Assembly: GCA_015064805.1 (NCBI GenBank) | Contig: SVRN01000011.1 | Location: forward strand, 1 to 60,859 | Length of the DNA: 60,859 bases | From: Oscillospiraceae bacterium | GTDB taxonomy: Bacteria; Bacillota; Clostridia; Oscillospirales; CAG-272 | Direction: 5' to 3' | Part shown: positions 10,472 through 19,911 of the stretch, in pieces | How the letters are laid out: each line of letters starts with the position of its first letter | Numbering within the stretch: the stretch's first letter is position 1 | Notes under the pieces: generated by a model | What the model was told of the DNA's origin: nothing | Seen by the model: the letters and a program-made list of their open reading frames with translations, nothing else | Database searches by the model: none | Program-made: the position numbers and the translations under genes

Positions 10472-11383
10472 ATGGCAACTATTATGTCTTTAATTGATAA
10501 AATCTCTGATCTTTTTTCTGCATACGTAGTCGATCCCATCACGCGTATCGACTGGAGAGATGGTATCGATATCGTCTTATTGGCAATCATTTTGTATTTG
10601 GTCTTGAAATTCATACGTGATCGCCGTGCATGGACTCTTTTCGTGGGCTTTGCGGCCTTGGGCGGCTTTTATTTTATAACATGGCTTTTAGATCTTCGCG
10701 CGGTTTATACCGTTCTACACGCCTTTTCAAGCATGTATATGGTGTTTATCATCGTTATTTTCCAACGAGAGATTCGAGATGCTTTGGAAAAGATTGGCGG
10801 CACGATTTTACAGCTCCGCCACATTGGTATGCCAACGCAATCTCTTGCTAATGTTACTGCAACCATCGGCGTACTCTCCGAGGCAGCTTGCGATCTGTCT
10901 CGCGAGAAGTGCGGTGCATTGATCGTCGTCGAGCGAAACACCAAACTGGGTGACTACATCAAGACGGGTATTGAGCTGGACGCACAGCTTTCTTGCGAGC
11001 TTCTTGGAAATCTCTTCTTTAACCGTTCGCCTTTGCACGACGGTGCCGTCATCGTACGCGACGGAAAAATTGCCGCAGCAGGCTGTATTCTGCCGTCCTC
11101 CAAGAGCTCAGCCATCCCCAAGGAGCTTGGTACACGTCATCGCGCAGCCGTTGGTATCAGCGAGCAGAGCGATGCGGTCGTTATCGTCGTCAGTGAGGAA
11201 ACGGGCACCATCTCGATTGCCAATAACGGTATACTCAAGCGTGACTATAACTCCGGTACGCTCAAGGACGATCTGTTTTTGTTACTGACCGGTAGCACGG
11301 CGACAGACAACGAGCGTATTTTGAAGAGCTTCGGCAAGCCTGAGGATTCCAGCGGGAACGCCGATGCACAAGAAAACGAATGA
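10472..11383 (+). CDS. cdaA: Diadenylate cyclase CdaA
   Basis: A 303-residue membrane enzyme making cyclic di-AMP from two ATP. Three N-terminal membrane segments (about 32-48, 53-72, 79-97) precede the DAC domain with its DGA (190-192) and RHR (222-224) motifs. SSxAIPKELGTRHRAA and SEETGTISIA fit the family. Cyclic di-AMP controls potassium and osmolyte balance and wall homeostasis in Firmicutes. The usual partner ybbR (cdaR) follows immediately but is greatly shortened; glmM, often third, is absent. Confidence 0.96.
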   Translation: MATIMSLIDKISDLFSAYVVDPITRIDWRDGIDIVLLAIILYLVLKFIRDRRAWTLFVGFAALGGFYFITWLLDLRAVYTVLHAFSSMYMVFIIVIFQREIRDALEKIGGTILQLRHIGMPTQSLANVTATIGVLSEAACDLSREKCGALIVVERNTKLGDYIKTGIELDAQLSCELLGNLFFNRSPLHDGAVIVRDGKIAAAGCILPSSKSSAIPKELGTRHRAAVGISEQSDAVVIVVSEETGTISIANNGILKRDYNSGTLKDDLFLLLTGSTATDNERILKSFGKPEDSSGNADAQENE

Positions 11384-11397
11384 GGGAGGCGGACAAA

Positions 11398-11628
11398 ATG
11401 AAAAATACGAATTTTGAACGCATAGAATATACGCAAGGCGACACCCGAACGGAGAAAGTCGTTGTTCATACCAAAAAGCATCGCAGTCGTTGGAGACTGA
11501 AGCTTTTGAGCGTCGTCCTTGCATTTTTGATCTGGCTGATCGTTGCCAATGTTACCGAGCACCGTGCATCCAAAGATGACAGTGCCGATTCGTCTTGCTG
11601 TGGTGAAATAACGATCGAACATATATAA
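11398..11628 (+). CDS. Short YbbR/CdaR-like membrane anchor without YbbR repeats
   Basis: A 76-residue protein starting at the ATG preceded by GGGAGG; an earlier in-frame ATG at 11380 overlaps the cdaA stop and has no site of its own. Residues about 33-48 (LKLLSVVLAFLIWLIV) match the N-terminal membrane helix of CdaR/YbbR, the CdaA regulator. The four extracytoplasmic YbbR repeats of a normal 400-500 residue protein are missing: after the helix only about 27 residues remain, with a CC pair. It may be a truncated remnant or a minimal CdaA partner. The call rests on position and the helix only. Confidence 0.6.
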   Translation: MKNTNFERIEYTQGDTRTEKVVVHTKKHRSRWRLKLLSVVLAFLIWLIVANVTEHRASKDDSADSSCCGEITIEHI

Positions 11629-11676
11629 ACGTGATACGATTATAACGGAAAACGCAAAGTGTAAAGGAGAGACCGA

Positions 11677-13323
11677 ATGCCTCAATTGAGTCAGACAACG
11701 AAAATACTCATTGGCGGCATTCGTGTGTCGCCTGATACGCCGGAGCATACCGTCATAGAGCATGCCCGTAAAACGATGAAGCGAGCCGGAGCGCCGGTAT
11801 CCTCGCTTCATTTCCGTTTATATAAGCGATCTATAGACGCACGCCACAAGGACGACATCCGCTTGGTTTGTACCGTCCTTGCGCAGTCAGAGGAGCCGCT
11901 TTCGGATAAGGTGAAAAATTCTTTGGCGCGTTTGCCTGATGTTCGTCTGTCTCAAGCAGAGGAGCTGACGGTATTGAAGGGAACGGAACGGATGCTTGAG
12001 CGCCCACTGGTGGTCGGCATGGGACCGGCGGGACTATTTTGTGCACTTTTGTTGGCCGAAAACGGCTATGCGCCCATTCTGATCGACCGTGGTGATTGCG
12101 TTGCGGATCGTGTGCGCTCGGTTGATCGTTTTGTGGCAGACGGCGTGTTGGATACGGATAGTAATATCCAGTTCGGTGCGGGCGGTGCAGGAACGTTTTC
12201 GGACGGAAAACTGATCACGCGCATCAGCGATGCTCGTTGCGGTTACGTTCTGGAGCGCTTGCATGATTTTGGCGCGCCCGATGAAATACTGACCAAAGCA
12301 AAGCCGCACATTGGAACGGATATTTTGCGCAACGTGGTCGACCGTATGCTCACTCATATTCAGGAGTGTGGTGGAGAGGTTCATTATCGAACAAGACTTG
12401 ACGAGCTTTGCGAAAACGCAGACGGCTCGCTGACGGTTAAGACCAATCGCGGCGATTTTCACTGCGGCGCGTTGGTGCTGGCACTTGGTCACAGCGCGCG
12501 TGACACCTATCGTATGCTGATTTCGCACCAATTTGCGATCGAACCAAAGCCCATGTCGATCGGCGTAAGAATTGAGCACTTGCAGGCAGACATTGATCGC
12601 GCTTTGTATGGCGATTATGCAGGCCACCCGGCACTTGGCCCAGCCGAATACGCACTGTCTGATACCAAAGGCGAACGAGGCGTGTATACGTTTTGCATGT
12701 GCCCAGGCGGACAAGTTGTCGCCGCGGCCTCGGAAGAAGGCGGCGTGGTTGTGAACGGTATGAGCCATTACGCTCGTGACGGTAAAAACGCAAACTGCGC
12801 TGTGGCGGTTTCGGTCGGCGTCAGCGATTATGAACCCGTAGAGGGCAACGCTGCGCTTGGTGCGATTGCCTATCAGAGAACGATCGAAAAAGCAGCCTTT
12901 GCGGTTGGCGGCGGTGATTACAGCGCCCCCATTCAGACGGTGGGGGATTTCATGGCAGGCGTGGTGAAGCATGAACCGTCACGCATTGTGCCGACGTATG
13001 GAAACGGCACCAAGGTACGCGTGGCGGATCTTTCGCGCGTGCTGCCTGGTTACGTAACGGACGGTCTGCGCTACGGCCTGTCTTGCTTTGATCGCAAGAT
13101 CGCAGGCTTTGCCGTCAGCGACGCCGTGCTTTCAGCTCCCGAAACGAGAACGTCCGCGCCCGTTCGCATTTTGCGCGGTGAGGATGGACGAGCTCTGGGA
13201 CATGAACGCATCTATCCTTGCGGCGAGGGCGCAGGCTATGCCGGCGGTATCACCAGCGCGGGGGTTGACGGTATAAAAATTGCGTTGTCTATTATGGCAC
13301 GCTACACTCCTTTTGAAAAATAA
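11677..13323 (+). CDS. FAD-dependent oxidoreductase (COG2509-like)
   Basis: A 548-residue predicted flavoprotein. A small N-terminal domain (about 1-100) precedes the FAD dinucleotide loop GMGPAG (114-119). It has the family stretch QFGAGGAGTFSDGKL and the C-terminal CGEGAGYAGGITSAGVDG. Proteins of this family are widespread in Clostridia, and their substrate is not known to me. AAAGGAG precedes the ATG. It lies between the cdaA unit and recJ with short gaps, so co-transcription with recJ is plausible. Confidence 0.85.
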   Translation: MPQLSQTTKILIGGIRVSPDTPEHTVIEHARKTMKRAGAPVSSLHFRLYKRSIDARHKDDIRLVCTVLAQSEEPLSDKVKNSLARLPDVRLSQAEELTVLKGTERMLERPLVVGMGPAGLFCALLLAENGYAPILIDRGDCVADRVRSVDRFVADGVLDTDSNIQFGAGGAGTFSDGKLITRISDARCGYVLERLHDFGAPDEILTKAKPHIGTDILRNVVDRMLTHIQECGGEVHYRTRLDELCENADGSLTVKTNRGDFHCGALVLALGHSARDTYRMLISHQFAIEPKPMSIGVRIEHLQADIDRALYGDYAGHPALGPAEYALSDTKGERGVYTFCMCPGGQVVAAASEEGGVVVNGMSHYARDGKNANCAVAVSVGVSDYEPVEGNAALGAIAYQRTIEKAAFAVGGGDYSAPIQTVGDFMAGVVKHEPSRIVPTYGNGTKVRVADLSRVLPGYVTDGLRYGLSCFDRKIAGFAVSDAVLSAPETRTSAPVRILRGEDGRALGHERIYPCGEGAGYAGGITSAGVDGIKIALSIMARYTPFEK

Positions 13324-13380
13324 TTTTGTGATTTGTTGGTGCCGCGCCTTGCGGCTTGACAGGGAATCAATGAGGATATA

Positions 13381-15615
13381 ATGGAAAATAAAGTGAAACG
13401 AAATAAGATCTGGGTGCAGGGCTACGTACCGGACGAGCAAAGCTGTGCGGCTACGGCTGACATTGCCTCGGCACTCGGATTGACGCAGCAGACGGCACAG
13501 GTGCTGTATAATCGCGGCTGTCGCGACGCGGCAAGCGCACGCGCCTTTCTGGAGCAAAGTGCCGAAAAAATGCACGATCCCTTTTTGCTCAAGGACGTGG
13601 ATCGCGCCGTAGCACGCATTCGTCAGGCGATCGAACGCCACGAGCGCATTGCTATCTATGGTGACTACGACGTGGACGGTGTTACCTCCGTCAGCGTGCT
13701 GTATCTGTTTTTATCGCAACGCGGTGCGGACGTTGGCTACTACATCCCCAGCCGCATCCGCGACGGTTACGGTGTTACGACCAATGCCATTGATATGCTG
13801 GCGGACGAACGTGGTGTCAATCTGATCATCACCGTCGACACAGGCATTACTGCCATCGATGAAGTCAACCATGCGCGAGAAAAAGGTGTAGACATGGTCA
13901 TCACCGACCACCATGAATGCCATGCGGAATTGCCCGATGCTTGCGCGGTCGTCAACCCCCACCGCGCCGATTGTGACTATCCGTTCAAGGAACTCGCCGG
14001 TGTCGGTGTTGTTTTCAAGTTGCTGTGTGCATACGAAATGACGGAATGCCTCGAACGAGGGGAAGCGCTGATCGAAGGCGCACACCGCATCTGCTCCGAA
14101 TATGCTGATCTTGTGGCGCTCGGTACGATTGCCGACGTCATGCCCATTATAGATGAAAACCGTATTATCGTTTCTTACGGTCTGCATATGATTGCCAATA
14201 CCCGCCGCCGCGGTCTTTCCGCACTGATCGACGCGGCACTTCCGTCTACGCGTATGCGCGGTGGTTTTCCCATACCGCTGACGCCCGAGGAACGGGTCCA
14301 GCAACGCAAAAAACGCGTCAATTCCGGCTTTGTCGGCTTCGGTCTGGCGCCCCGTATTAACGCGGCTGGACGTATCAGCACAGCCTCCAAGGCTGTTGAA
14401 TTGCTGTTGGCAGACACGGACGAAACGGCCGTTGCTCTTGCGCAAGAGCTTTGTGAGATCAACGTGCGCCGTCAGGTAGAAGAGAACCGCGTAGCCGAGC
14501 AAGCGTACGCGATGATCGAGGAGAGCGTTGACTTTGAAAACGACCGCATCATCGTTCTGGATGGCGATAACTGGCCGCAGGGCATTATCGGTATCGTTTC
14601 CTCACGCGTCACCGAGCGTTACGGTCTGCCTTCAATTTTGATTTCCTTTGACGGTTCCGTCCAGAACGATACTCCTACCTCTGATGATATCGGCAAAGGT
14701 TCGGGACGCAGCATCAAGGGAATGAATCTGGTCGAGTCGCTGATGGCTTGCGAGGATCTACTGATCCGCTTCGGCGGACACGAGCTGGCGGCCGGTATGT
14801 CGATTGCCAGAGGTAATATCGAACGCTTCCGCCGTCGCATCAACGAGGTTGCCCGAGCGCAGTTGGGCGATGAGCAGTTGGCCCTTCAGCTTAATGCCGA
14901 GTGCGAGCTGGCACCGGAGGAAATGACCATGCGTTTTGCCGAGGAGCTGGAGAGAATGGAGCCGTTTGGCGTTGCCAATCCCGTTCCGCAGTTTATCGCC
15001 AACGATATGACGGCGTCTCGCATCATTGCCATGGGCGGCGGCAAGCATACGAAGCTGCTGCTGACCAAGGGAGATTTCTCCATTTACGCCGTCTATTTCG
15101 GCATCTCGCCCGCGCAGCTACATATCACGGCAGGTGAGCGCGTCGACGTGCTGTTCCAGCTGAATATCAACGAGTTTCAGAACGAGCGCAGCTTGCAGAT
15201 GATCGTTCAGGATCTGCGCAAGAGCGATGCCTATCTCGCCGAACAAAAGCACATGCGCGATCGCTACGAGGAGATTCGCGCGGGGGCTTTTTTGGAGCCG
15301 GAGGAAGAGATCTATATTCCGACTCGTGAGGACTTCGCAAAGGTTTATACCTTTTTGCGTCGGGAATTCCGACAGGGGACCACGACTTATTCCGATCAGG
15401 CGTTGCTCATGGCACTTGAAAACGAAGTGCCTGGTTCCATCAACTACATCAAGCTAAAATACATTATTCGTGTGCTCCAGGAGCTTCGCATTTGCGGCGT
15501 TACCGAGCCAGAAGAGGGATACTATATTTTCGACATCTATTTTACTCCGACCAAAACGTCAATTGACAAATCGTCGATTCTCAAAAAGCTACGGAGTCAA
15601 TGCCGAAAAAAGTGA
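13381..15615 (+). CDS. recJ: Single-stranded-DNA-specific exonuclease RecJ
   Basis: A 744-residue 5' to 3' exonuclease for recombination and mismatch repair. The DHH phosphoesterase motifs are present: DYDVDG (95-100), VDTG (about 152-155) and DHHE (176-179). A DHHA1 domain with GRSIKGMNLVE and RFGGHELAAGM follows, then an OB domain and a long C-terminal extension of about 150 residues common in Firmicutes. GAGGAT lies before the start. recJ next to rel and dtd is a frequent arrangement in Clostridia. Confidence 0.96.
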   Translation: MENKVKRNKIWVQGYVPDEQSCAATADIASALGLTQQTAQVLYNRGCRDAASARAFLEQSAEKMHDPFLLKDVDRAVARIRQAIERHERIAIYGDYDVDGVTSVSVLYLFLSQRGADVGYYIPSRIRDGYGVTTNAIDMLADERGVNLIITVDTGITAIDEVNHAREKGVDMVITDHHECHAELPDACAVVNPHRADCDYPFKELAGVGVVFKLLCAYEMTECLERGEALIEGAHRICSEYADLVALGTIADVMPIIDENRIIVSYGLHMIANTRRRGLSALIDAALPSTRMRGGFPIPLTPEERVQQRKKRVNSGFVGFGLAPRINAAGRISTASKAVELLLADTDETAVALAQELCEINVRRQVEENRVAEQAYAMIEESVDFENDRIIVLDGDNWPQGIIGIVSSRVTERYGLPSILISFDGSVQNDTPTSDDIGKGSGRSIKGMNLVESLMACEDLLIRFGGHELAAGMSIARGNIERFRRRINEVARAQLGDEQLALQLNAECELAPEEMTMRFAEELERMEPFGVANPVPQFIANDMTASRIIAMGGGKHTKLLLTKGDFSIYAVYFGISPAQLHITAGERVDVLFQLNINEFQNERSLQMIVQDLRKSDAYLAEQKHMRDRYEEIRAGAFLEPEEEIYIPTREDFAKVYTFLRREFRQGTTTYSDQALLMALENEVPGSINYIKLKYIIRVLQELRICGVTEPEEGYYIFDIYFTPTKTSIDKSSILKKLRSQCRKK

Positions 15616-15650
15616 CGATTGCCGTATGACGGCAGAAAGGAACGCACTTT

Positions 15651-17885
15651 ATGGCCAGTCCGATACATACTGATATTTCGCGCTTGCTGATCATGCTTGC
15701 CGCTACGGGCAAGAACTATGACACAGAAAAAATTCAGCGCGCGTTTGAATATGCTAACGCCCTGCACGAGGGTCAGTGCCGCGCCAGCGGTGAGGCGTAT
15801 ATTTCCCACCCGATCGCCGTTGCAGAAATTGTGGCGGGGCTGGAACTGGATACCGATTCCATCTGTGCTGCATTGCTTCACGATACGGTCGAGGACTGTG
15901 CAGATAAAACCAATCTCAAAGAAATCGAAAAGAAATTTGGCAAGGACGTTGCCTTGCTGGTCGACGGTCTGACCAAGATTGTCATGCTTCAGGTTGACGA
16001 CAAGGAAGAAGCGCACATTGAGAACCTGCGCAAAATGCTGCTGGCCATGTCACATGACGTTCGTGTCATTTTTATCAAGCTGTGCGACCGTCTTCACAAT
16101 ATGCGCACACTGGATGCAAAGCCCGAGAACAAGCGGCGTCTGACGGCGCTTGAGACCATGCAGGTCTACGCACCGCTTGCACATCGTCTGGGCATTCATA
16201 AGCTCAAATTGGAATTGGAAAACCTGAGTATTTCCTACCTTGACCCCATTGGTTACGCCGAGGTCAAGGACGATATCGAGCGAAAATACGGACAAAACGT
16301 AGGATTTATTGAAAATATTCGTCAAACGGTAGAAGAAAGGCTCAAAGAAAACAACATCCGCTTCGAGCTGGAAGGACGTATCAAATCCGTCTATTCCGTC
16401 TACCGTAAGATGTACAATCAAAATAAGAGCTTCGACGAGATCTACGACTTTTACGCGTTGCGCGTAATCGTTGAAAACGAAACGGAATGTTATTCTGTGC
16501 TTGGATATATCCACGAGATGTTCCGATCCATTCCCGGCAGATTCAAGGACTATATTTCGACGCCAAAGCCCAATATGTACCGCTCGCTGCATACGACCGT
16601 TATCGGTAACGACGGTATTCCGTTTGAGGTGCAGATCCGTACCTGGGAAATGCATCACTTCGCAGAATACGGTATGGCGGCACACTGGAAGTATAAATCC
16701 GGCGCATCCTCTCGCGAGGAAATGACCAAGAAGCTGGAATGGATTGCCCGTCTGATCGAAACCGAGGACGGAACACGCGATCCCGACGAATTTCTGCATG
16801 CTCTTAAAACGGATATTTTCCAGGACGAGGTGTTCGTATTTACGCCTAAGGGCGACGTGATTGCTCTGCCGCAGGGCGCAACCGTTATTGACTTCGCGTA
16901 CGCCATACACTCGGCGGTTGGTAATAAGATGATTGGTGCCAAGATCAACGGTATGATCGTTCCCATCGACCGTTGTCCCGAAAACGGTGAAATCGTTGAG
17001 ATTATTACGGCTTCCAACAGTAAAGGCCCCAGTCGCGACTGGCTGAACATCGTACGCACCAGCGAAGCGCGCAATAAGATCCGCCAGTGGTTCAAGAAGG
17101 AAACCCGCGTGGAAAACGTGGCGGCAGGTAAGGCCATCGTTGATTCGGAAATGAAAAAGTACGCCAAGTCGCTGACCGAGGACGAGATCGCAGAAGTCGT
17201 TAACAACGTCGCTAAAAAAGCAGGCTTTGCCACGGCGGACGACCTGTATAACACCATCGGCTACGGTGGTATGCCCATTTCCAAGATTGCCATTAAGCTG
17301 CACGACGAGTACGTGCGTACCTTCCGCGCTCGCGTCGTCGTCGAGCCGATCGACAACGAGGAGCAGGCGCGTGTGACCAATCAAAGTGCCGGAAGACCTA
17401 AAAATTTGCGCTCCAACAGCGGCATTATCATTGACGGTGAGAGCGGATGCCAGGTTAAGTTTGCCAAGTGCTGTAACCCGCTTCCCGGCGACAATATCAT
17501 TGGCTTTATCACCAAGGGCTACGGTGTTTCCGTTCACAAACGCGATTGTCCCAACGTCGTCGAGGGCTTAAACAAGTCCGAAAACGATGGACGTTGGATC
17601 ACGGCAGAGTGGGAGCATGGTGCTAACGTATCGGGCAAGGATTTGTACGAGGCTCATCTCCAGATCCATACGGAGAACCGTATCGGTATGCTGGCGGATA
17701 TAACCGTGGCGCTTGCGGACATGAAGGTTTCAATTTTGCAGGTCAACTGCGCCTCGCGCTCGGATGACACTGCTACTATTTCCATGAAGGTAAGCTGCAA
17801 GAACACTGAGCATTACACCTCGATCATGTCCCGCTTGAAGGGCCTGCCCGGGGTGATCGACGTGGTTCGCGGCTTTGCCCCGTAA
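15651..17885 (+). CDS. rel: Bifunctional (p)ppGpp synthetase/hydrolase
   Basis: A 744-residue long Rel protein controlling the stringent response. The hydrolase HD domain keeps H77-D78 and ED at 81-82 (LLHDTVEDC), so hydrolysis should be intact. The synthetase domain has RFKDYISTPKPNMYRSLH and EVQIRTWEMH. A TGS domain (VFTPKGDVIALPQGATVIDF), a zinc-finger/helical region with CCNPLPGD, and a C-terminal ACT domain (NRIGMLADITVALAD) complete the normal architecture. It lies 35 bases after recJ and 13 bases before dtd. Confidence 0.97.
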   Translation: MASPIHTDISRLLIMLAATGKNYDTEKIQRAFEYANALHEGQCRASGEAYISHPIAVAEIVAGLELDTDSICAALLHDTVEDCADKTNLKEIEKKFGKDVALLVDGLTKIVMLQVDDKEEAHIENLRKMLLAMSHDVRVIFIKLCDRLHNMRTLDAKPENKRRLTALETMQVYAPLAHRLGIHKLKLELENLSISYLDPIGYAEVKDDIERKYGQNVGFIENIRQTVEERLKENNIRFELEGRIKSVYSVYRKMYNQNKSFDEIYDFYALRVIVENETECYSVLGYIHEMFRSIPGRFKDYISTPKPNMYRSLHTTVIGNDGIPFEVQIRTWEMHHFAEYGMAAHWKYKSGASSREEMTKKLEWIARLIETEDGTRDPDEFLHALKTDIFQDEVFVFTPKGDVIALPQGATVIDFAYAIHSAVGNKMIGAKINGMIVPIDRCPENGEIVEIITASNSKGPSRDWLNIVRTSEARNKIRQWFKKETRVENVAAGKAIVDSEMKKYAKSLTEDEIAEVVNNVAKKAGFATADDLYNTIGYGGMPISKIAIKLHDEYVRTFRARVVVEPIDNEEQARVTNQSAGRPKNLRSNSGIIIDGESGCQVKFAKCCNPLPGDNIIGFITKGYGVSVHKRDCPNVVEGLNKSENDGRWITAEWEHGANVSGKDLYEAHLQIHTENRIGMLADITVALADMKVSILQVNCASRSDDTATISMKVSCKNTEHYTSIMSRLKGLPGVIDVVRGFAP

Positions 17886-17898
17886 AAGGAGTAAAATT

Positions 17899-18351
17899 AT
17901 GATTGCAGTTGTTCAGCGCGTCGACCATTCGCAGGTGGTGGTTGACGGATCCGTTATCGGTAAAAGCGCTAAGGGTTTTATGGTTTTGCTTGGCGTTGCG
18001 GCAGATGACGATGAGGCGGACGCCCGCGTTCTTTCGCAAAAGCTGGTAAAGCTTCGCATCTTTACCGATGAAAACGATAAAATGAATCTCTCCATACGCG
18101 ACGTCGGCGGCAATATGCTCATCATTTCGCAGTTCACCCTGCTGGCCGATACTTCGCATGGCAATCGCCCGAGCTTTATCGGTGCAGGGAATCCTGCGCA
18201 TGCCAAAGAGCTGTACGAATATTTCGTTGAGCTGGTTCGCGCCGAGGGAATTCACGTGGAAACGGGTGAATTCGGCGCACACATGGAGGTTTCGCTCCTC
18301 AATAACGGCCCTGTTACCTTGATTCTGAACTCGGCCAATTACAAAAAATAA
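17899..18351 (+). CDS. dtd: D-aminoacyl-tRNA deacylase
   Basis: A 150-residue proofreading enzyme that removes D-amino acids from tRNA. The two active-site motifs, SQFTLLAD and NNGPVT, are intact. The start ATG at 17899 has AAAGGAG 7 bases upstream; a longer frame from 17875 overlaps rel and lacks a site. It follows rel directly, as in many Firmicutes. Confidence 0.96.
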   Translation: MIAVVQRVDHSQVVVDGSVIGKSAKGFMVLLGVAADDDEADARVLSQKLVKLRIFTDENDKMNLSIRDVGGNMLIISQFTLLADTSHGNRPSFIGAGNPAHAKELYEYFVELVRAEGIHVETGEFGAHMEVSLLNNGPVTLILNSANYKK

Positions 18352-18404
18352 TCGCAAATTTTTGATTTCATCTATGTTATTAGGAAAGGTTGGACGTCAT
18401 TCTC

Positions 18405-19895
18405 ATGAAAGTGCAAATTGAAGGAAAGATCAACGCATACTACGTGCAAATGCTGTGTATGATCTTCTTTCCCGGAACCAATTTCAAACAGCAGGAGCCA
18501 AAGGAGGGCGATCCTTCATTGTTCGTGCGTGTGGAGGAGCGTGAGAACGGCTGTCATGCCTTAGCCATTATGAGTGCTGAAGGGAAGAGCGCCGAAGGGG
18601 AGCAGTTCACGCTCTTCAGTCCCGACGCGACCAAAGAAAAGACGGCTAAACTGGCCGTTGGCGCCGCTGTGATCGCAGCAGGCGGCAAGCTGCTCGGTTA
18701 TCGTCCCTCTTGGGGTATTATCACGGGAGTTCGCCCCGCAAAAATGGCCATGGATCTGCTGTCCAAAGGAAAAACGCCCGATGAAGTGCGCAAAATTTTG
18801 CGTAAGGACTATTTTGCCATTCCCAAAAAGGCGGCACTTGCCACCGACGTGGCTTTGGCTGAGCGCGCTTTGGTTGGAACGCCTGACAAGCGTGATTGCA
18901 GTATGTATATCTCCATTCCGTTTTGTCCTACCCGGTGTTCCTACTGCTCCTTTGTTTCCTATACGTCGCCGCGCCTTTTGTCCCTTATTCCCGAATACCT
19001 GACGGTGCTGACGGCCGATATTCGCCGCTTGTTGGACGAAATCCGCAAGCTCAAGTTGAATTTAAAGACCGTTTACATTGGCGGCGGTACGCCTACCATT
19101 CTCACGCCTGATCAGCTGCGATTGCTTTTGTCCACCGTGGCAGAGGGCTGTGACGTTTCGTCGCTTGAGGAATTCACGCTGGAGTCGGGCAGACCCGATA
19201 CCATCACCGCAGATAAATTCGCCGTAGCTAAAGAATACGGTGTCACGCGCGTCAGCGTCAATCCGCAAACGCTTTGCAATGACGTGCTGCAACGCATTGG
19301 CCGTGACCATACGGCTGATGATTTTCTCCGCGCGTATGACATTGCTCGCACCGCAGGCATACAATGTATCAATACAGATCTGATCGTCGGTCTGCCCGGT
19401 GACCGTTTTTCCACGTTTGCCCGTTCGTTTGATAAAATTCTGGACCTGAATCCCGAAAATATTACCGTACATACCTTCTGTGTCAAAAAAGCCGCGGATA
19501 TCGTTCAGCAAAGTGATGTGTATTCCCGTCAGGGTGGAGACGCGGGCAAGTGCGTCGACTACACCCAGATCCGCGCACCCAAGAGAGGTTACGTACCGTA
19601 TTACATGTATCGCCAGAAAAATACGGTTGGTAATTTTGAAAACGTTGGATTTGCGCTTCCCGGAACGGAGGGTAAATACAATATTTATATGATGGAAGAA
19701 TATCATTCCATCTTTGCCGCAGGCGCTGGGGCCGTCAGCAAGGTCGTTGACTATCGTCCAGAGGAAGGGAAATCGCCTTTGATCGACCGTTATTTCAATC
19801 ATAAATATCCGTACGAATATCTGCGTGATAACGGCTGTGATGAAAAGATCTCATTTATCGAAAAATTCTACGAGGAGCGTGGGCTTCTCGGCTGA
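18405..19895 (+). CDS. hemZ: HemZ-like radical SAM enzyme (coproporphyrinogen dehydrogenase family)
   Basis: A protein of 496 residues with an N-terminal domain of about 160 residues and a radical SAM core. The cluster cysteines are C174, C178 and C181 (CPTRCSYC). YIGGGTPT, GRPDTIT, INTDLIVGLPGD and PYYMYRQKNTVGNFENVG match HemZ and related coproporphyrinogen dehydrogenases. In anaerobes lacking haem synthesis the true role is uncertain, and no other haem genes are in view. The ATG at 18405 is the likely start; AGGAAAGG lies rather far upstream (15 bases) and a TTG at 18390 is too close to it. Confidence 0.85.
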   Translation: MKVQIEGKINAYYVQMLCMIFFPGTNFKQQEPKEGDPSLFVRVEERENGCHALAIMSAEGKSAEGEQFTLFSPDATKEKTAKLAVGAAVIAAGGKLLGYRPSWGIITGVRPAKMAMDLLSKGKTPDEVRKILRKDYFAIPKKAALATDVALAERALVGTPDKRDCSMYISIPFCPTRCSYCSFVSYTSPRLLSLIPEYLTVLTADIRRLLDEIRKLKLNLKTVYIGGGTPTILTPDQLRLLLSTVAEGCDVSSLEEFTLESGRPDTITADKFAVAKEYGVTRVSVNPQTLCNDVLQRIGRDHTADDFLRAYDIARTAGIQCINTDLIVGLPGDRFSTFARSFDKILDLNPENITVHTFCVKKAADIVQQSDVYSRQGGDAGKCVDYTQIRAPKRGYVPYYMYRQKNTVGNFENVGFALPGTEGKYNIYMMEEYHSIFAAGAGAVSKVVDYRPEEGKSPLIDRYFNHKYPYEYLRDNGCDEKISFIEKFYEERGLLG

Positions 19896-19911
19896 TAAGG
19901 AGGATTTTTAC

